DNA of 64,000 bases from contig AORU01000004.1 in assembly GCA_000344275.1 (NCBI GenBank), forward strand, positions 62,001 through 126,000, given 5' to 3'. This stretch comes from Streptococcus oralis subsp. tigurinus AZ_3a (GTDB lineage Bacteria; Bacillota; Bacilli; Lactobacillales; Streptococcaceae). Shown one piece after another: positions 47,748-55,661 of this stretch. A model generated the notes under the pieces. It was not told the DNA's origin and ran no database searches. It worked only from the letters and a program-made list of their open reading frames with translations. Both the position numbers and the translations under genes were made by a program. The first letter of the stretch is position 1. Each line of letters starts with the position of its first letter.

Positions 47748-48353
47748 CTATGCTTTAAAAATTAATTCCTTAATTTCTGAATACCCCCTATTCAAGTTAA
47801 TCATAGCTATTGCCATATCTTCCAAACGTTGGTAGTTTGTCAGCTCTACACTGGTCAAGCCATCAATACCGTTCTTACTTTCTCGCTCTTGCATGAGTTG
47901 GGCTTTGTTTTTCCCAGTCGCTCCCTTTAGCAGTAAGTTTGTAAGTGTACTATAGGCATGCTTGGGCGCTTTCTCCCATGATTTGATAGCTTCGGTTAAG
48001 GTCTTGCGCTTTGGCTTTTCCAGTTCTCTTTGAAGATAGCGTTTAGAAAGTTCATCACGCATTTCAAAGAATGCTTTGACTAGGTTCATTTTGAATTGCC
48101 GTACAGGTTCAGTATTCTTTAGATAAGTGATCAGCAAGGTAGCTTGTTGCTCATTCAGAAGATAGATTTTTTTCGGTTGCCCTCTCTTATCTAATTTATG
48201 GATTTTAAATCCAAGTATTCCCAACGCTTCAAAATCAGCTTTATTGTCTCTGACTAAGCGTGTAATAGTATGGTGCTGTACTTCAGCACATTCAGCGATA
48301 ATCTCGCTCGTAGTGTACGGCTCTTTCTTGCCGTCCATGTAAACCAGTTCCAT
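47748..48353 (-). CDS. Rha-type phage regulatory protein
   Basis: From ATG 48353 (AAAGGAG 7-8 nt upstream) the protein has 201 residues. The N-terminal part (YTTSEIIAECAEVQHHTITRLVRD and IYLLNEQQATLLITYLKN) matches the Rha family (pRha), which often occurs in temperate phages and satellites and can interfere with incoming phage. An upstream extension to 48479 is open but has no ribosome site. First gene after the leader of the leftward operon. Confidence 0.8.
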   Translation of the reverse strand: MELVYMDGKKEPYTTSEIIAECAEVQHHTITRLVRDNKADFEALGILGFKIHKLDKRGQPKKIYLLNEQQATLLITYLKNTEPVRQFKMNLVKAFFEMRDELSKRYLQRELEKPKRKTLTEAIKSWEKAPKHAYSTLTNLLLKGATGKNKAQLMQERESKNGIDGLTSVELTNYQRLEDMAIAMINLNRGYSEIKELIFKA

Positions 48354-48582
48354 TGGTTCGCTCCTTTCTTCTTTTGTCAGTGCTTGCCACCTAAAACAGT
48401 ACCAAGGTAAAGCATTAAAGTAGGGTAAAATCGGAGAATATGAACCCCTACAAACCCTTGATACTGCTATAGATAGCAAGCAAGCGAATATTTAGCTAGA
48501 TCCTTTTATCAATCCCCAGTAGTAAAGCACCACATGAGAAATCTATAAATGTAGAGTAGTATTACGATTGGTTCGCTCCTTT
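48354..48582. other. Leader between cro-like and rha genes with an 18-bp repeat
   Basis: No gene here. The 18 bp covering the ribosome site of the rha gene (48352-48369) recur exactly at 48567-48584, overlapping the cro-like stop codon; there AATC replaces the AATG start. This looks like a leftover of a deleted gene or duplication. Confidence 0.6.
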
Positions 48583-48780
48583 CTATTCTTTCGTATCTAG
48601 AAATTCATCCAGTGTAACGCCCAAGTAACTAGATACTTTTTTTAACGTATCAATACTTGGATTCTTTGCACGTTCATAGTACAAAGCCGTTAAAGTGCTT
48701 TTTGAAATTCCTGTAGCCTCTGCAACATCAGCGGTTTTCTTACGTTGCTTGGCTAATAACAATCTCATGTTATTTTTCAT
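48583..48780 (-). CDS. Cro-like XRE regulator
   Basis: 65 residues forming one complete helix-turn-helix domain (TADVAEATGISKSTLTALYY and VSSYLGVTLDEFLD). It is divergent from the CI-like gene, as in phage and satellite switches, and would favour expression of the leftward replication operon. Confidence 0.85.
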   Translation of the reverse strand: MKNNMRLLLAKQRKKTADVAEATGISKSTLTALYYERAKNPSIDTLKKVSSYLGVTLDEFLDTKE

Positions 48781-48837
48781 AGTACTAAACCTCCTTTATT
48801 GGAAAATATCAGTTGAATAATTTGAAAAGTGTCGAAT

Positions 48838-48916
48838 TATAACGCAAGATATCTGCGTTACATTTTGAATTATACCGCTTATTTTTTGCGTTTAGATTTT
48901 GAAAACGTGATATAAT
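48838..48916. promoter_or_regulatory. CI/Cro operator region with promoter
   Basis: TAACGCA (48840-48846) and TGCGTTA (48854-48860) are perfect arms with a 7-nt spacer; a third half-site TTGCGTTTA is at 48886. TATAAT at 48911-48916 serves the rightward CI-like gene. Both repressors probably compete here. Confidence 0.7.
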
Positions 48917-48940
48917 ACTCTTTGAAAGGTGTTGATATAA

Positions 48941-49462
48941 ATGAATAGATTAAAGGAATTGAGAAAACGAGATAAAATTACGCAAGTAGCTTTTGCTAAA
49001 GATAATGGTATACCTCTAAGAACATTGCAAAGTTGGGAAAACGGAGAAAGCCAGATAAAACCCGAAAAAGCCCAGCAACTAGCGGATATATTCGGAGTCA
49101 GTGTTGGATATCTTTTAGGGTTCAATATTGATGATGTTACGGAAGATGAAATCAATTTCCATAACAATGTTATGGAGAAGATGAACAAAGAAGCATTTGT
49201 TAGATTTTTAGACTTTATTACACTAAGTGATATCGTTTTATCTGATAAACAAATAGAAATGATTTTTTATCAATTACAAGATTTATCTGAACTGAATTCC
49301 GATTACAGGTACACAGAAACAGATGTAGAAAAGCTTAAATCTATGTACTCTGTAAAGTTAAATTATATGCCAACTGAAGGATTAATTAAAAGATCTAATA
49401 TACTTTACAAGGAAGATGCAATAGAAGAACAATTCGAACAATACAAAAAAATTATTGACTAA
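48941..49462 (+). CDS. CI-like repressor of the island
   Basis: The 173-residue protein has an N-terminal XRE domain (about 1-65: TQVAFAKDNGIPLRTLQSWENGE, IFGVSVGYLLG) and a helical C-terminal part with no peptidase (LexA/S24-type) motif, so induction by RecA-driven self-cleavage is unlikely. As in satellite master repressors, relief by a helper-phage protein is more plausible. Confidence 0.85.
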   Translation: MNRLKELRKRDKITQVAFAKDNGIPLRTLQSWENGESQIKPEKAQQLADIFGVSVGYLLGFNIDDVTEDEINFHNNVMEKMNKEAFVRFLDFITLSDIVLSDKQIEMIFYQLQDLSELNSDYRYTETDVEKLKSMYSVKLNYMPTEGLIKRSNILYKEDAIEEQFEQYKKIID

Positions 49463-49501
49463 TTTTTATCAATTACTAACATAATAAAAGGAGTAACCCC
49501 C

Positions 49502-49771
49502 ATGGGATTTTTTGACACTGTAAAACAAGAAGGTAGTTTTTCTACCGCATCTGGAGTAAATGGACTACACTACGTTGTCCTTCAGGTAACTTTGAAAGAA
49601 AAGTTTTTCGGCACTGGATCAGGAAACCTTACAGAATTAGAAGATGTTATCAATAAACAAGCTTCAAAAGGTTATCGCCTGCATACAATCACCACCGCCA
49701 ATGGTGGAAGCAAAGGTTTAGGCGGTGGTGACCGTATTCAAGCCACAATGGTTTTTGAGAAGATTATATAA
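49502..49771 (+). CDS. DUF4177-type small protein
   Basis: The 89-residue protein (MGFFDTVKQEGSFSTASG...) has the DUF4177 pattern YVVLQVTLKEKF...LEDVINKQASKGYRLHTITT, with a GGGDRIQATMVFEK end. GGAGT ribosome site just before. It lies between the repressor and the RNA-AbiF unit on the same strand. Function of the family is unknown. Confidence 0.75.
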   Translation: MGFFDTVKQEGSFSTASGVNGLHYVVLQVTLKEKFFGTGSGNLTELEDVINKQASKGYRLHTITTANGGSKGLGGGDRIQATMVFEKII

Positions 49772-49840
49772 ACCAAACTACTAACCCTAAAAGGGGAATG
49801 GATTCTATCGGAATTTTTAAAATTTTTTTAACTAAAATAC

Positions 49841-49869
49841 TTGACAAGATATAAAAAAGCCCTTATAAT
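49841..49869 (+). promoter_or_regulatory. Consensus promoter of the abiF-associated RNA
   Basis: TTGACA (49841-49846), exactly 17 nt, TATAAT (49864-49869). This is a full sigma70 consensus and the best promoter in the island, so the RNA should be made strongly even while the island is silent. Confidence 0.85.
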
Positions 49870-49875
49870 TAACAT

Positions 49876-49940
49876 AATCGATGAATAGATGCGCTTAGCA
49901 TCACACCAAAAGGGCTTCACTTTGTGAGGCCCTTTTGCGT
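49876..49940 (+). ncRNA. Small structured RNA upstream of abiF
   Basis: Two hairpins follow the promoter: GATGC/GCATC with a 5-nt loop (49888-49902), and a 13-bp stem AAAAGGGCTTCAC/GTGAGGCCCTTTT with a TTT loop (49908-49936), one G-U pair. The second ends in TTTT and can act as a terminator, so most transcripts would end before the abiF start at 49958. A structured RNA motif upstream of abiF genes has been described in comparative work (abiF RNA motif, from memory). Boundaries are estimates. Confidence 0.72.
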
Positions 49941-49957
49941 TGTAGAAAGAGAAAATA

Positions 49958-50929
49958 ATGAAACCTTTTGCAGATGAAACAAAACAGATAGATATTTTAA
50001 AGTCTAGGAAGCTAGATTTTCTGGATGAAAACAAAGCGAAAAAAGTATTGAAGCGCTATGGTTATTACGAAATCGTAAATGGATACAAAATGTTTTTGTT
50101 AGACGACGATAACACGAAAGAACGTTATAAGTTAGGTGCCACTTTTGAACATCTAACATCTCTATATGAACTTGATAAAAGTATTAGAAATGGTGTTATA
50201 CAAGCTTCATTAGAAATCGAATTATCACTAAGAACTGCCATAGCTTATACACTTGCTGAAGACTTCGGTGTGGAAGAACGTCAGTATTTATATTATAGAA
50301 ATTTTAGACAAGGAGATACCACCTGGAGCAACGATCATCCAACTAACGAGCGTGCTATACTCCTTAATAAACTTAATCATATTTTATCTAGAAATATAGA
50401 GCCTTTAAATCATTACAGAAACAATCATGGTCATATTCCACCTTGGATTTTATTAAAAGAAAGTACTTTTGGAAATCTAAAATATATCTTTAAACTCTTG
50501 AAAGGCCCACAAAAAGATAAAGTTATTTCAATTTGCTACGGTATTGAGATTTCAGATGTAACAGATGATTTAAAAGCACTTTTTAAAGATACTCTTTCTG
50601 TTGTAAATAGCTTTAGAAATAGATCTGCTCATAGCGGAAGAATATTTAATTTTAAGTCATCTATCCATAAAATCGGTTATAACAGAACCTTTCACAATAA
50701 AATAAATATAACAGAAGCTCACTATCGTAGAGGATTAGGACAAAGCGACCTTTATACATTATCCAAAATATTAAGTTATTTTGAAAATGGAATGGCTAAA
50801 ATAAATCTAGATTTTTATATCTCATATCCGATTAAAAAACATTGTGAAAACTATAAAGAAGATTTAGAATTATTGGCCAATGAAATGAACTACCCTTTAG
50901 ATGAATTAAAACAAGAACTAGAGAAATAA
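49958..50929 (+). CDS. abiF: AbiF/AbiD-type HEPN abortive-infection protein
   Basis: The 323-residue protein belongs to the Abi_2 (AbiD/AbiF) family: LKRYGYYEIVNGYK near the start, FEHLTSLYELDKSIRNGV, then a HEPN motif FRNRSAHSGR with R220-X4-H225, the RNase active site. Abortive-infection proteins of this type kill or arrest the infected cell by RNA cleavage. It sits on the same strand right behind a terminated small RNA, which fits a toxin-antitoxin pair with an RNA antitoxin. It occupies a cargo position between the repressor and integrase genes. Confidence 0.87.
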   Translation: MKPFADETKQIDILKSRKLDFLDENKAKKVLKRYGYYEIVNGYKMFLLDDDNTKERYKLGATFEHLTSLYELDKSIRNGVIQASLEIELSLRTAIAYTLAEDFGVEERQYLYYRNFRQGDTTWSNDHPTNERAILLNKLNHILSRNIEPLNHYRNNHGHIPPWILLKESTFGNLKYIFKLLKGPQKDKVISICYGIEISDVTDDLKALFKDTLSVVNSFRNRSAHSGRIFNFKSSIHKIGYNRTFHNKINITEAHYRRGLGQSDLYTLSKILSYFENGMAKINLDFYISYPIKKHCENYKEDLELLANEMNYPLDELKQELEK

Positions 50930-51018
50930 ATAAACCAATCAAAGTGTTTCAAACTTTTTTAGAAACACTTGTAAAATTTTCTAAAAAGTGATACCATTTT
51001 TTTATCGTAAAAGAAACC

Positions 51019-51256
51019 CTATGGGTTACACTGCTCTATACCTGTATCTCTATATAGGTCAGGGTTACAACAAGAAAATAAGTGTATCAGCTTTTTAGTT
51101 GGTACACTTATTCTATTCCCCATATAAGCCCCATATCCGCCTTGTTTCCTATTCTGGTACAATTTACCGTCTGACTGCTTAAAATCGAAAATAGGGGCAT
51201 TCTCGTAGCTCCTCGCATGGTATAAACTCAAAACCTTTTCTAATTGCTTGCCTGCT
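51019..51256 (-). CDS. Doubtful ORF between abiF and int
   Basis: The ORF proper is 51019-51231 (70 residues starting at TTG), but the frame stays open to 51256, where it reads AGKQLEKVL as at 47126-47455. The rest (QNRKQGGYGAYMGNRIS) is unlike the other copy. Same 29-bp DNA repeat, different sequence behind it. I have no proof it is translated. Confidence 0.25.
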
Positions 51257-51278
51257 GATGGAAAAAGGAGTTAAAACC

Positions 51279-52445
51279 ATGAAAATTACACAACATACGA
51301 AAAAAGACGGATCAGCAGTCTACCGCTCCAGTATCTATCTTGGCATTGATTCTGTAACTGGTAAGAAGGTTAAGACTACCATATCAGCACGAACAAAGAA
51401 AGAACTCAGAAACAAGGCCACCCAGGCTAAGGTAGAATTTGAGAAAAACGGCTCGACACGGAAACAACGCTCACATATAACAACCTATAGCGAACTTGTG
51501 GACTTATTCTGGCAAACCTATCAGCATACAATAAAGACAAATACTCAGATAAAGATAAAAGGATGCTTAAAAAACTATCTTTTGCCCTCATTTAGCACTT
51601 ACAAACTAGATAAACTTACCCCTGTTATTATCCAAACTCAGGTAAATAAATGGGCGGATGAGTATAATCAGGACGGAACGGGGTATAAAGAATACAATCA
51701 CCTTCATGCCTTAAATAAACGTATTCTACAGTATGGAGTTTCTATTCAAGCATTAGACAATAACCCTGCTCGTGATATTGTCATTCCTAGAAAGATAACC
51801 AGAGATAAGCAAGAAATTAAATACTTTCAAGATCAGGAACTTAAAAACTTCCTCTCCTATCTCGATAACCTGGAGAATACCTTTGTCAATTTCTATGATA
51901 CTGTGCTTTATAAAATGCTCCTAGCTACTGGACTGCGTATCCGTGAATGTCTGGCCCTGGAATGGTCTGATATTGACCTGCAGAACGGAACGATCGATAT
52001 TAACAAAACACTCAACATTTTAAACCAGGTAAACACTCCTAAGACAAAATCAAGCTATAGAGTTCTAGATATCGATCATAAAACAGTGCTCATGCTTCGT
52101 CTCTACCGAGCAAGACAAGCAGAAAACGGTAGAAACATTGGCTTAACCTATGAGAAAGTATTCTCTGATAGCTTTGACAACTATGTCAATACTCGAAAGG
52201 TTGATTATCGCCTACATAAGCACTTAAAAAGCGCTAACTGTACTGATTTAGGCTTTCATGCTTTCCGACACACTCACGCTAGTATCTTGCTTAATGCTGG
52301 CCTGCCATACAAGGAAATACAGACACGGCTTGGCCATGCAAAAATATCTGTAACTATGGACACTTACAGCCATTTATCAAAAGAGAACCAAAAAAGAGCA
52401 GTCTCATTCTTTGAAACTGCCCTCGAAAAAATAAACAGTTCTTAA
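51279..52445 (+). CDS. int: Tyrosine integrase
   Basis: The start at 51279 (AAAGGAG 8 nt upstream) gives 388 residues. An AP2-like arm-binding N-terminus (YRSSIYLGIDSVTGKKVK), a core-binding domain (about 65-165) and the catalytic residues R220, H327-X2-R330, H353 and Y363 are all present, so it should be active. It ends beside attR and integrates the element between ctsR and thiZ. Confidence 0.95.
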   Translation: MKITQHTKKDGSAVYRSSIYLGIDSVTGKKVKTTISARTKKELRNKATQAKVEFEKNGSTRKQRSHITTYSELVDLFWQTYQHTIKTNTQIKIKGCLKNYLLPSFSTYKLDKLTPVIIQTQVNKWADEYNQDGTGYKEYNHLHALNKRILQYGVSIQALDNNPARDIVIPRKITRDKQEIKYFQDQELKNFLSYLDNLENTFVNFYDTVLYKMLLATGLRIRECLALEWSDIDLQNGTIDINKTLNILNQVNTPKTKSSYRVLDIDHKTVLMLRLYRARQAENGRNIGLTYEKVFSDSFDNYVNTRKVDYRLHKHLKSANCTDLGFHAFRHTHASILLNAGLPYKEIQTRLGHAKISVTMDTYSHLSKENQKRAVSFFETALEKINSS

Positions 52446-52459
52446 AAAAGTCCACAAAA
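52437..52459. mobile_element. Right attachment site (attR)
   Basis: Direct repeat of attL with one mismatch, overlapping the last 9 bases of int. Core TAAAAAAGTCCACAAAA (52443-52459). Confidence 0.85.
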
Positions 52460-52469
52460 TAAAAAAAGC

Positions 52470-52492
52470 GATACATAAAACCCTTATGTATC
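52470..52492 (+). terminator. Terminator-like hairpin after int
   Basis: GATACATAA (52470-52478) and TTATGTATC (52484-52492) with a 5-nt loop; no long U tract follows, so termination strength is uncertain. Confidence 0.5.
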
Positions 52493-52507
52493 AACGATTA
52501 TAGAATG

Positions 52508-52545
52508 ATTTCGGTATAATTGACTATTATACCGAAATTTTCTCA
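52508..52545. terminator. Perfect 13-bp inverted repeat downstream of attR
   Basis: ATTTCGGTATAAT (52508-52520) and ATTATACCGAAAT (52526-52538) are perfect arms around TGACT, followed by TTTCTC. It may terminate int rightward, and thiZ leftward. Confidence 0.65.
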
Positions 52546-52601
52546 TTTTTTAAAGAAAAAGGGCGCTGGTAAAGGATAATCTTCACCAACTCCCTATTTT
52601 T

Positions 52602-53330
52602 CTACTTATCTAAGCCTAATTCTGCTAATATTTGACGTTTATAAGCAATTTTTTGTACTTCCTTGTCCTCATCTTCAGACCAATCTAGTTTAATTTCTGA
52701 AACAATCTGCCCGGGACGATTTTTCAAGATATAGATGCGATCGCTGAGATTGAGAACCTCTTCAATACTATGCGTGATGATCAAGGTCGTCAGTTGCAAC
52801 TGCTTGTGAATCTCCAGATACCAAGCGTGGAGTTCCATCTTGGTCATCTCATCCAAGGCGCTAAAGGCCTCATCCAAGAGAAAGAGCTTGTGCCCGAAAA
52901 GGTAGGTCCGAAGCAAGGCCACACGCTGGCGCATCCCTCCACTGAGCTCATGAGGATACTTATCCCGTACAGCTGTCAGCTGAAAGGTCGCAAGGATTTC
53001 ATCCGCTCGGGCAATGGCCTCCGCCTTATCCACCTTTTGAATCAAGAGAGGCAGGATGATATTGCCAAGCACCGTCTTGTGCTCCAAAAGCAAATCCTTT
53101 TGCAACATATAACTCACGCGCCCCTTAGGATTCTCCTCGCCGTCAAGGACAATTCGCCCAGACTGGACTTCTAAAATCCCAGCGATTAGGTTAAAGAGGG
53201 TTGTCTTTCCTACACCACTTGGACCTAGAATAGAGACCACCTCACCCGAAGTCACTTGTAGGTTAATATCCTCTAAAATCTTTTCATCATCGTAGGCATA
53301 GCTTACGTGTTCTAGTCTAATTTCTGTCAT
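52602..53330 (-). CDS. thiZ: Thiamine-precursor ABC transporter ATPase
   Basis: The 242-residue ATPase has Walker A GPSGVGKTTL, signature LSGGMRQRVALLR and Walker B LFLLDEAFSALD, of the nitrate/sulfonate/taurine-type (NrtD/SsuB) group. With ThiX and ThiY, and under a TPP riboswitch, it should import a pyrimidine precursor of thiamine. Its start overlaps the ThiY stop by one base. Confidence 0.9.
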   Translation of the reverse strand: MTEIRLEHVSYAYDDEKILEDINLQVTSGEVVSILGPSGVGKTTLFNLIAGILEVQSGRIVLDGEENPKGRVSYMLQKDLLLEHKTVLGNIILPLLIQKVDKAEAIARADEILATFQLTAVRDKYPHELSGGMRQRVALLRTYLFGHKLFLLDEAFSALDEMTKMELHAWYLEIHKQLQLTTLIITHSIEEVLNLSDRIYILKNRPGQIVSEIKLDWSEDEDKEVQKIAYKRQILAELGLDK

Positions 53331-54343
53331 TATTTTACAAATTCATTAGTGAAGCCTTTATCTGTCAAGTCTTCTTTAAGGATACCATTTTCTTTATCCC
53401 ATTTGTAGAAGGCATTCCAGCGAGCTGCATCAAATTGTCCCCATTTTTCCTTGTCACTTGCGTATTCTTTTGACAAATATTTTTGCGATTCGATGACAAA
53501 GTCACGTTTTTCCTTGAGTTCAGGTGCGTTCTTGATGAGGATATCGGCTGCTTCCTCTGGATGTTCCATGGCATATTGGTAGCCTTTTTTAATAGCTTGG
53601 ATGACTTTACGAGCTTCTTCCTTGTTGTCTTTCAGATAGTCGTTGTTTGCGATGATAACGGGTGAGTAGTAATCAAATTCCTTGACATAGTCTTTCAAAT
53701 ACATGAAGTTAGCATCTACGCCTTGAGATTTGGCAAGAATACCATCCCAACCGTAGTAAATCCAAGCAGTGTCAAAAACGCCATTTGCAATCGGTGTAAT
53801 CGAGTTTGAGTCGTTGTTTGGTACTTTTTCGACCTTCTCAAAGTCTCCGCCTTGTGATTCTACCAAGGTTTTCAACATAGCAAGCTCAGTCGGGTCATTC
53901 CAAGTTCCGTATTTCTTCCCAACCAAGTCTTTTGGACTGTTGACATTGTCAGATTTACGTGAGATGATTCCTGATGTATTATGTTCAACGATAGCGGCAA
54001 CGGCAGTAATTCCTGCACCTTTTTCCAATTTTTTAGCCATGTAGTCTTGGAAATAGATAGCAAACGGCGCCTTGCCATTAATCACCAAGTCAGATGAGCT
54101 TTCTTCAGGTGGCAATTTCAAATCAACATCCACTCCAGCTTCTTTGAAATAACCTTTTTCCTTGGCAACATACAGCCCTGTGTGGTTAGTATTTGGCGTC
54201 CAGTCTAGGATAAAGTCAATCTTCTTGAGTTCTGCTTCTTTATTGTCCTTAGAAGCAGTCCCTTGACCACAAGCCACAAGCACGACAGCTACAAAAGCTG
54301 TTACAAGCGTTAAAAACACTTCCCATGTTTTCTTCATTTTCAT
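53330..54343 (-). CDS. thiY: Thiamine-precursor substrate-binding lipoprotein
   Basis: The 337-residue lipoprotein has lipobox LVACG and an NMT1/THI5-like domain (LDWTPNTNHTGLYVAKEKGYF), which binds pyrimidine precursors such as formylaminopyrimidine or HMP. It is in an operon with ThiX, ThiZ and a thiamine-binding-type protein under a TPP riboswitch. Confidence 0.92.
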   Translation of the reverse strand: MKMKKTWEVFLTLVTAFVAVVLVACGQGTASKDNKEAELKKIDFILDWTPNTNHTGLYVAKEKGYFKEAGVDVDLKLPPEESSSDLVINGKAPFAIYFQDYMAKKLEKGAGITAVAAIVEHNTSGIISRKSDNVNSPKDLVGKKYGTWNDPTELAMLKTLVESQGGDFEKVEKVPNNDSNSITPIANGVFDTAWIYYGWDGILAKSQGVDANFMYLKDYVKEFDYYSPVIIANNDYLKDNKEEARKVIQAIKKGYQYAMEHPEEAADILIKNAPELKEKRDFVIESQKYLSKEYASDKEKWGQFDAARWNAFYKWDKENGILKEDLTDKGFTNEFVK

Positions 54344-54374
54344 TTCCTCTTTTCTTTTTCAAAAACGCTCTATT

Positions 54375-55133
54375 TTAAGTACGTTTCCATTTAATCACAT
54401 ATTTTTCACTAATATCAACCAATTTCATACCCAAAAGGCTGATAATCGACACCAGAATAATAATGGCAAACATGGTATCATACTGAAACAGTTTCTTGGA
54501 CTGAATCATGTAGACACCTAGTCCTTCAAAGCCTCCCAACCACTCAGATACCACAGTTGTGATAAAGGCGTAGGAGACACTGACCCTCAGACCTGCATAA
54601 AAGTAAGGCAGGCTAACCGGGATTTTAAAATGCCACAGGATTTGCCAAGGATTTGCACGCATCAGACTAAACAAGGTCAGCATATCCTTGTCACAATGCC
54701 TAAAACCATCCAAAATGCTGACGATGATAGGGAAGGTTGTCGTCAGGATTATCAAGACAATCTTAGGCAAAATTCCATAGCCTAGCCACAAGACCAGGAT
54801 AGGAGCTATAGCAATGGTCGGAATGGTCTGGACAACCACCATCATAGGGTAAATCAAGTCATTGAGCCAAGTCAGACTGTCCATAAGCACAGCCATGATA
54901 CAAGCAATCAAGACTCCTAAGACTAGTCCGAGTAAAGCCACTCTCAAGGTCGCCCAGCTATGGTGCCAGAGAAATTCTCTATCACGAACAAAGGCCTGGA
55001 GAATTTCAAAAGGGGTTGGCAGGATAAACTTGGGTAAAAGTTTGAATATTCCCGCTAACTGCCAGATTGACAAGACTCCTAGAAAACCAAATAGACTAAT
55101 GTGACGTCTCAGTATACTTTTCAAGTTTCTCAT
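54375..55133 (-). CDS. thiX: Thiamine-precursor ABC transporter permease
   Basis: The 252-residue permease has about six membrane helices and the BPD-type motif EWLGGFEGLGVYMIQS. It overlaps the preceding gene by 38 nt. Role as for ThiY/ThiZ. Confidence 0.9.
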   Translation of the reverse strand: MRNLKSILRRHISLFGFLGVLSIWQLAGIFKLLPKFILPTPFEILQAFVRDREFLWHHSWATLRVALLGLVLGVLIACIMAVLMDSLTWLNDLIYPMMVVVQTIPTIAIAPILVLWLGYGILPKIVLIILTTTFPIIVSILDGFRHCDKDMLTLFSLMRANPWQILWHFKIPVSLPYFYAGLRVSVSYAFITTVVSEWLGGFEGLGVYMIQSKKLFQYDTMFAIIILVSIISLLGMKLVDISEKYVIKWKRT

Positions 55134-55386
55134 CGATGCTTAAAATCTCTCCTACATTTATTTTGACATTGGCAAAGACATTATCTGCTTCCTGCCCTGC
55201 CACTTCAAGCGCTTCTTTGAGAATGCGCATGAGCTCATCAAACTCTCCTTCCAAGACCGTTTCAAATGGTGTCACTACCATGGTCACGGACTGAGCTTGC
55301 AGATAAGCAATAACCTGATCGATAATAGCAATTCGATCAATCCCCTGTGATAGGGGCAAGACTTGCAAGGCAATGCTTGCTTTCAT
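55096..55386 (-). CDS. MTH1187-family thiamine-binding protein
   Basis: The 96-residue protein has the MTH1187/YqgV fold signature (ASIALQVLPL, VTPFETVLEG) and an early acidic-hydrophobic ferredoxin-like pattern. Members near thiamine transporters bind thiamine or its precursors. It is first in the riboswitch-controlled operon. Confidence 0.85.
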   Translation of the reverse strand: MKASIALQVLPLSQGIDRIAIIDQVIAYLQAQSVTMVVTPFETVLEGEFDELMRILKEALEVAGQEADNVFANVKINVGEILSIDEKLEKYTETSH

Positions 55387-55428
55387 AAAAACCTCCTTTT
55401 CTCAGGTTTCCTTTTGACAAAAAGAAAA

Positions 55429-55553
<125 letters not shown>

Positions 55554-55618
55554 TATATGAACATATAGTAACGCAAATACAAGGAAAAGTCAAGGAAACT
55601 GCTTACAGAAAATCTTGA

Positions 55619-55648
55619 AAAGAGTTTGAAGGCAACTGCTTCAAACTC
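55619..55648 (-). terminator. polA terminator
   Basis: GAGTTTGAAG (55622-55631) and CTTCAAACTC (55639-55648) form a 10-bp stem; CTTTTC follows on the minus strand. Confidence 0.78.
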
Positions 55649-55661
55649 TATCATAGTTTTC

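Larger units (their letters stand above)
40543..52459. mobile_element. Integrated element resembling a phage-inducible chromosomal island
   Basis: The 11.9-kb element sits between ctsR and thiZ and is flanked by 23-bp direct repeats. It has an integrase next to attR, a divergent CI/Cro-like switch, a leftward operon with Rha-type protein, replisome organiser and DnaC-type loader, then an HK97-like capsid gene and a DUF722/ArpU-like regulator. No terminase, portal, tail, holin or lysin gene is present, which excludes a complete prophage; size and order fit satellite islands of streptococci. A degraded prophage is the alternative, but all ORFs look intact. Cargo: an R-X4-H protein at the left end and an RNA-AbiF unit before int. 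Confidence 0.82.

Noticed and set aside
48354..48479. Longer version of the Rha-type protein
   Set aside because: The added residues are not phage-like and the ATG at 48353 has a strong ribosome site.
40543..52459. Interpretation as a complete prophage
   Set aside because: No terminase, portal, tail, holin or lysin genes are present, and the size is about a third of a streptococcal prophage.
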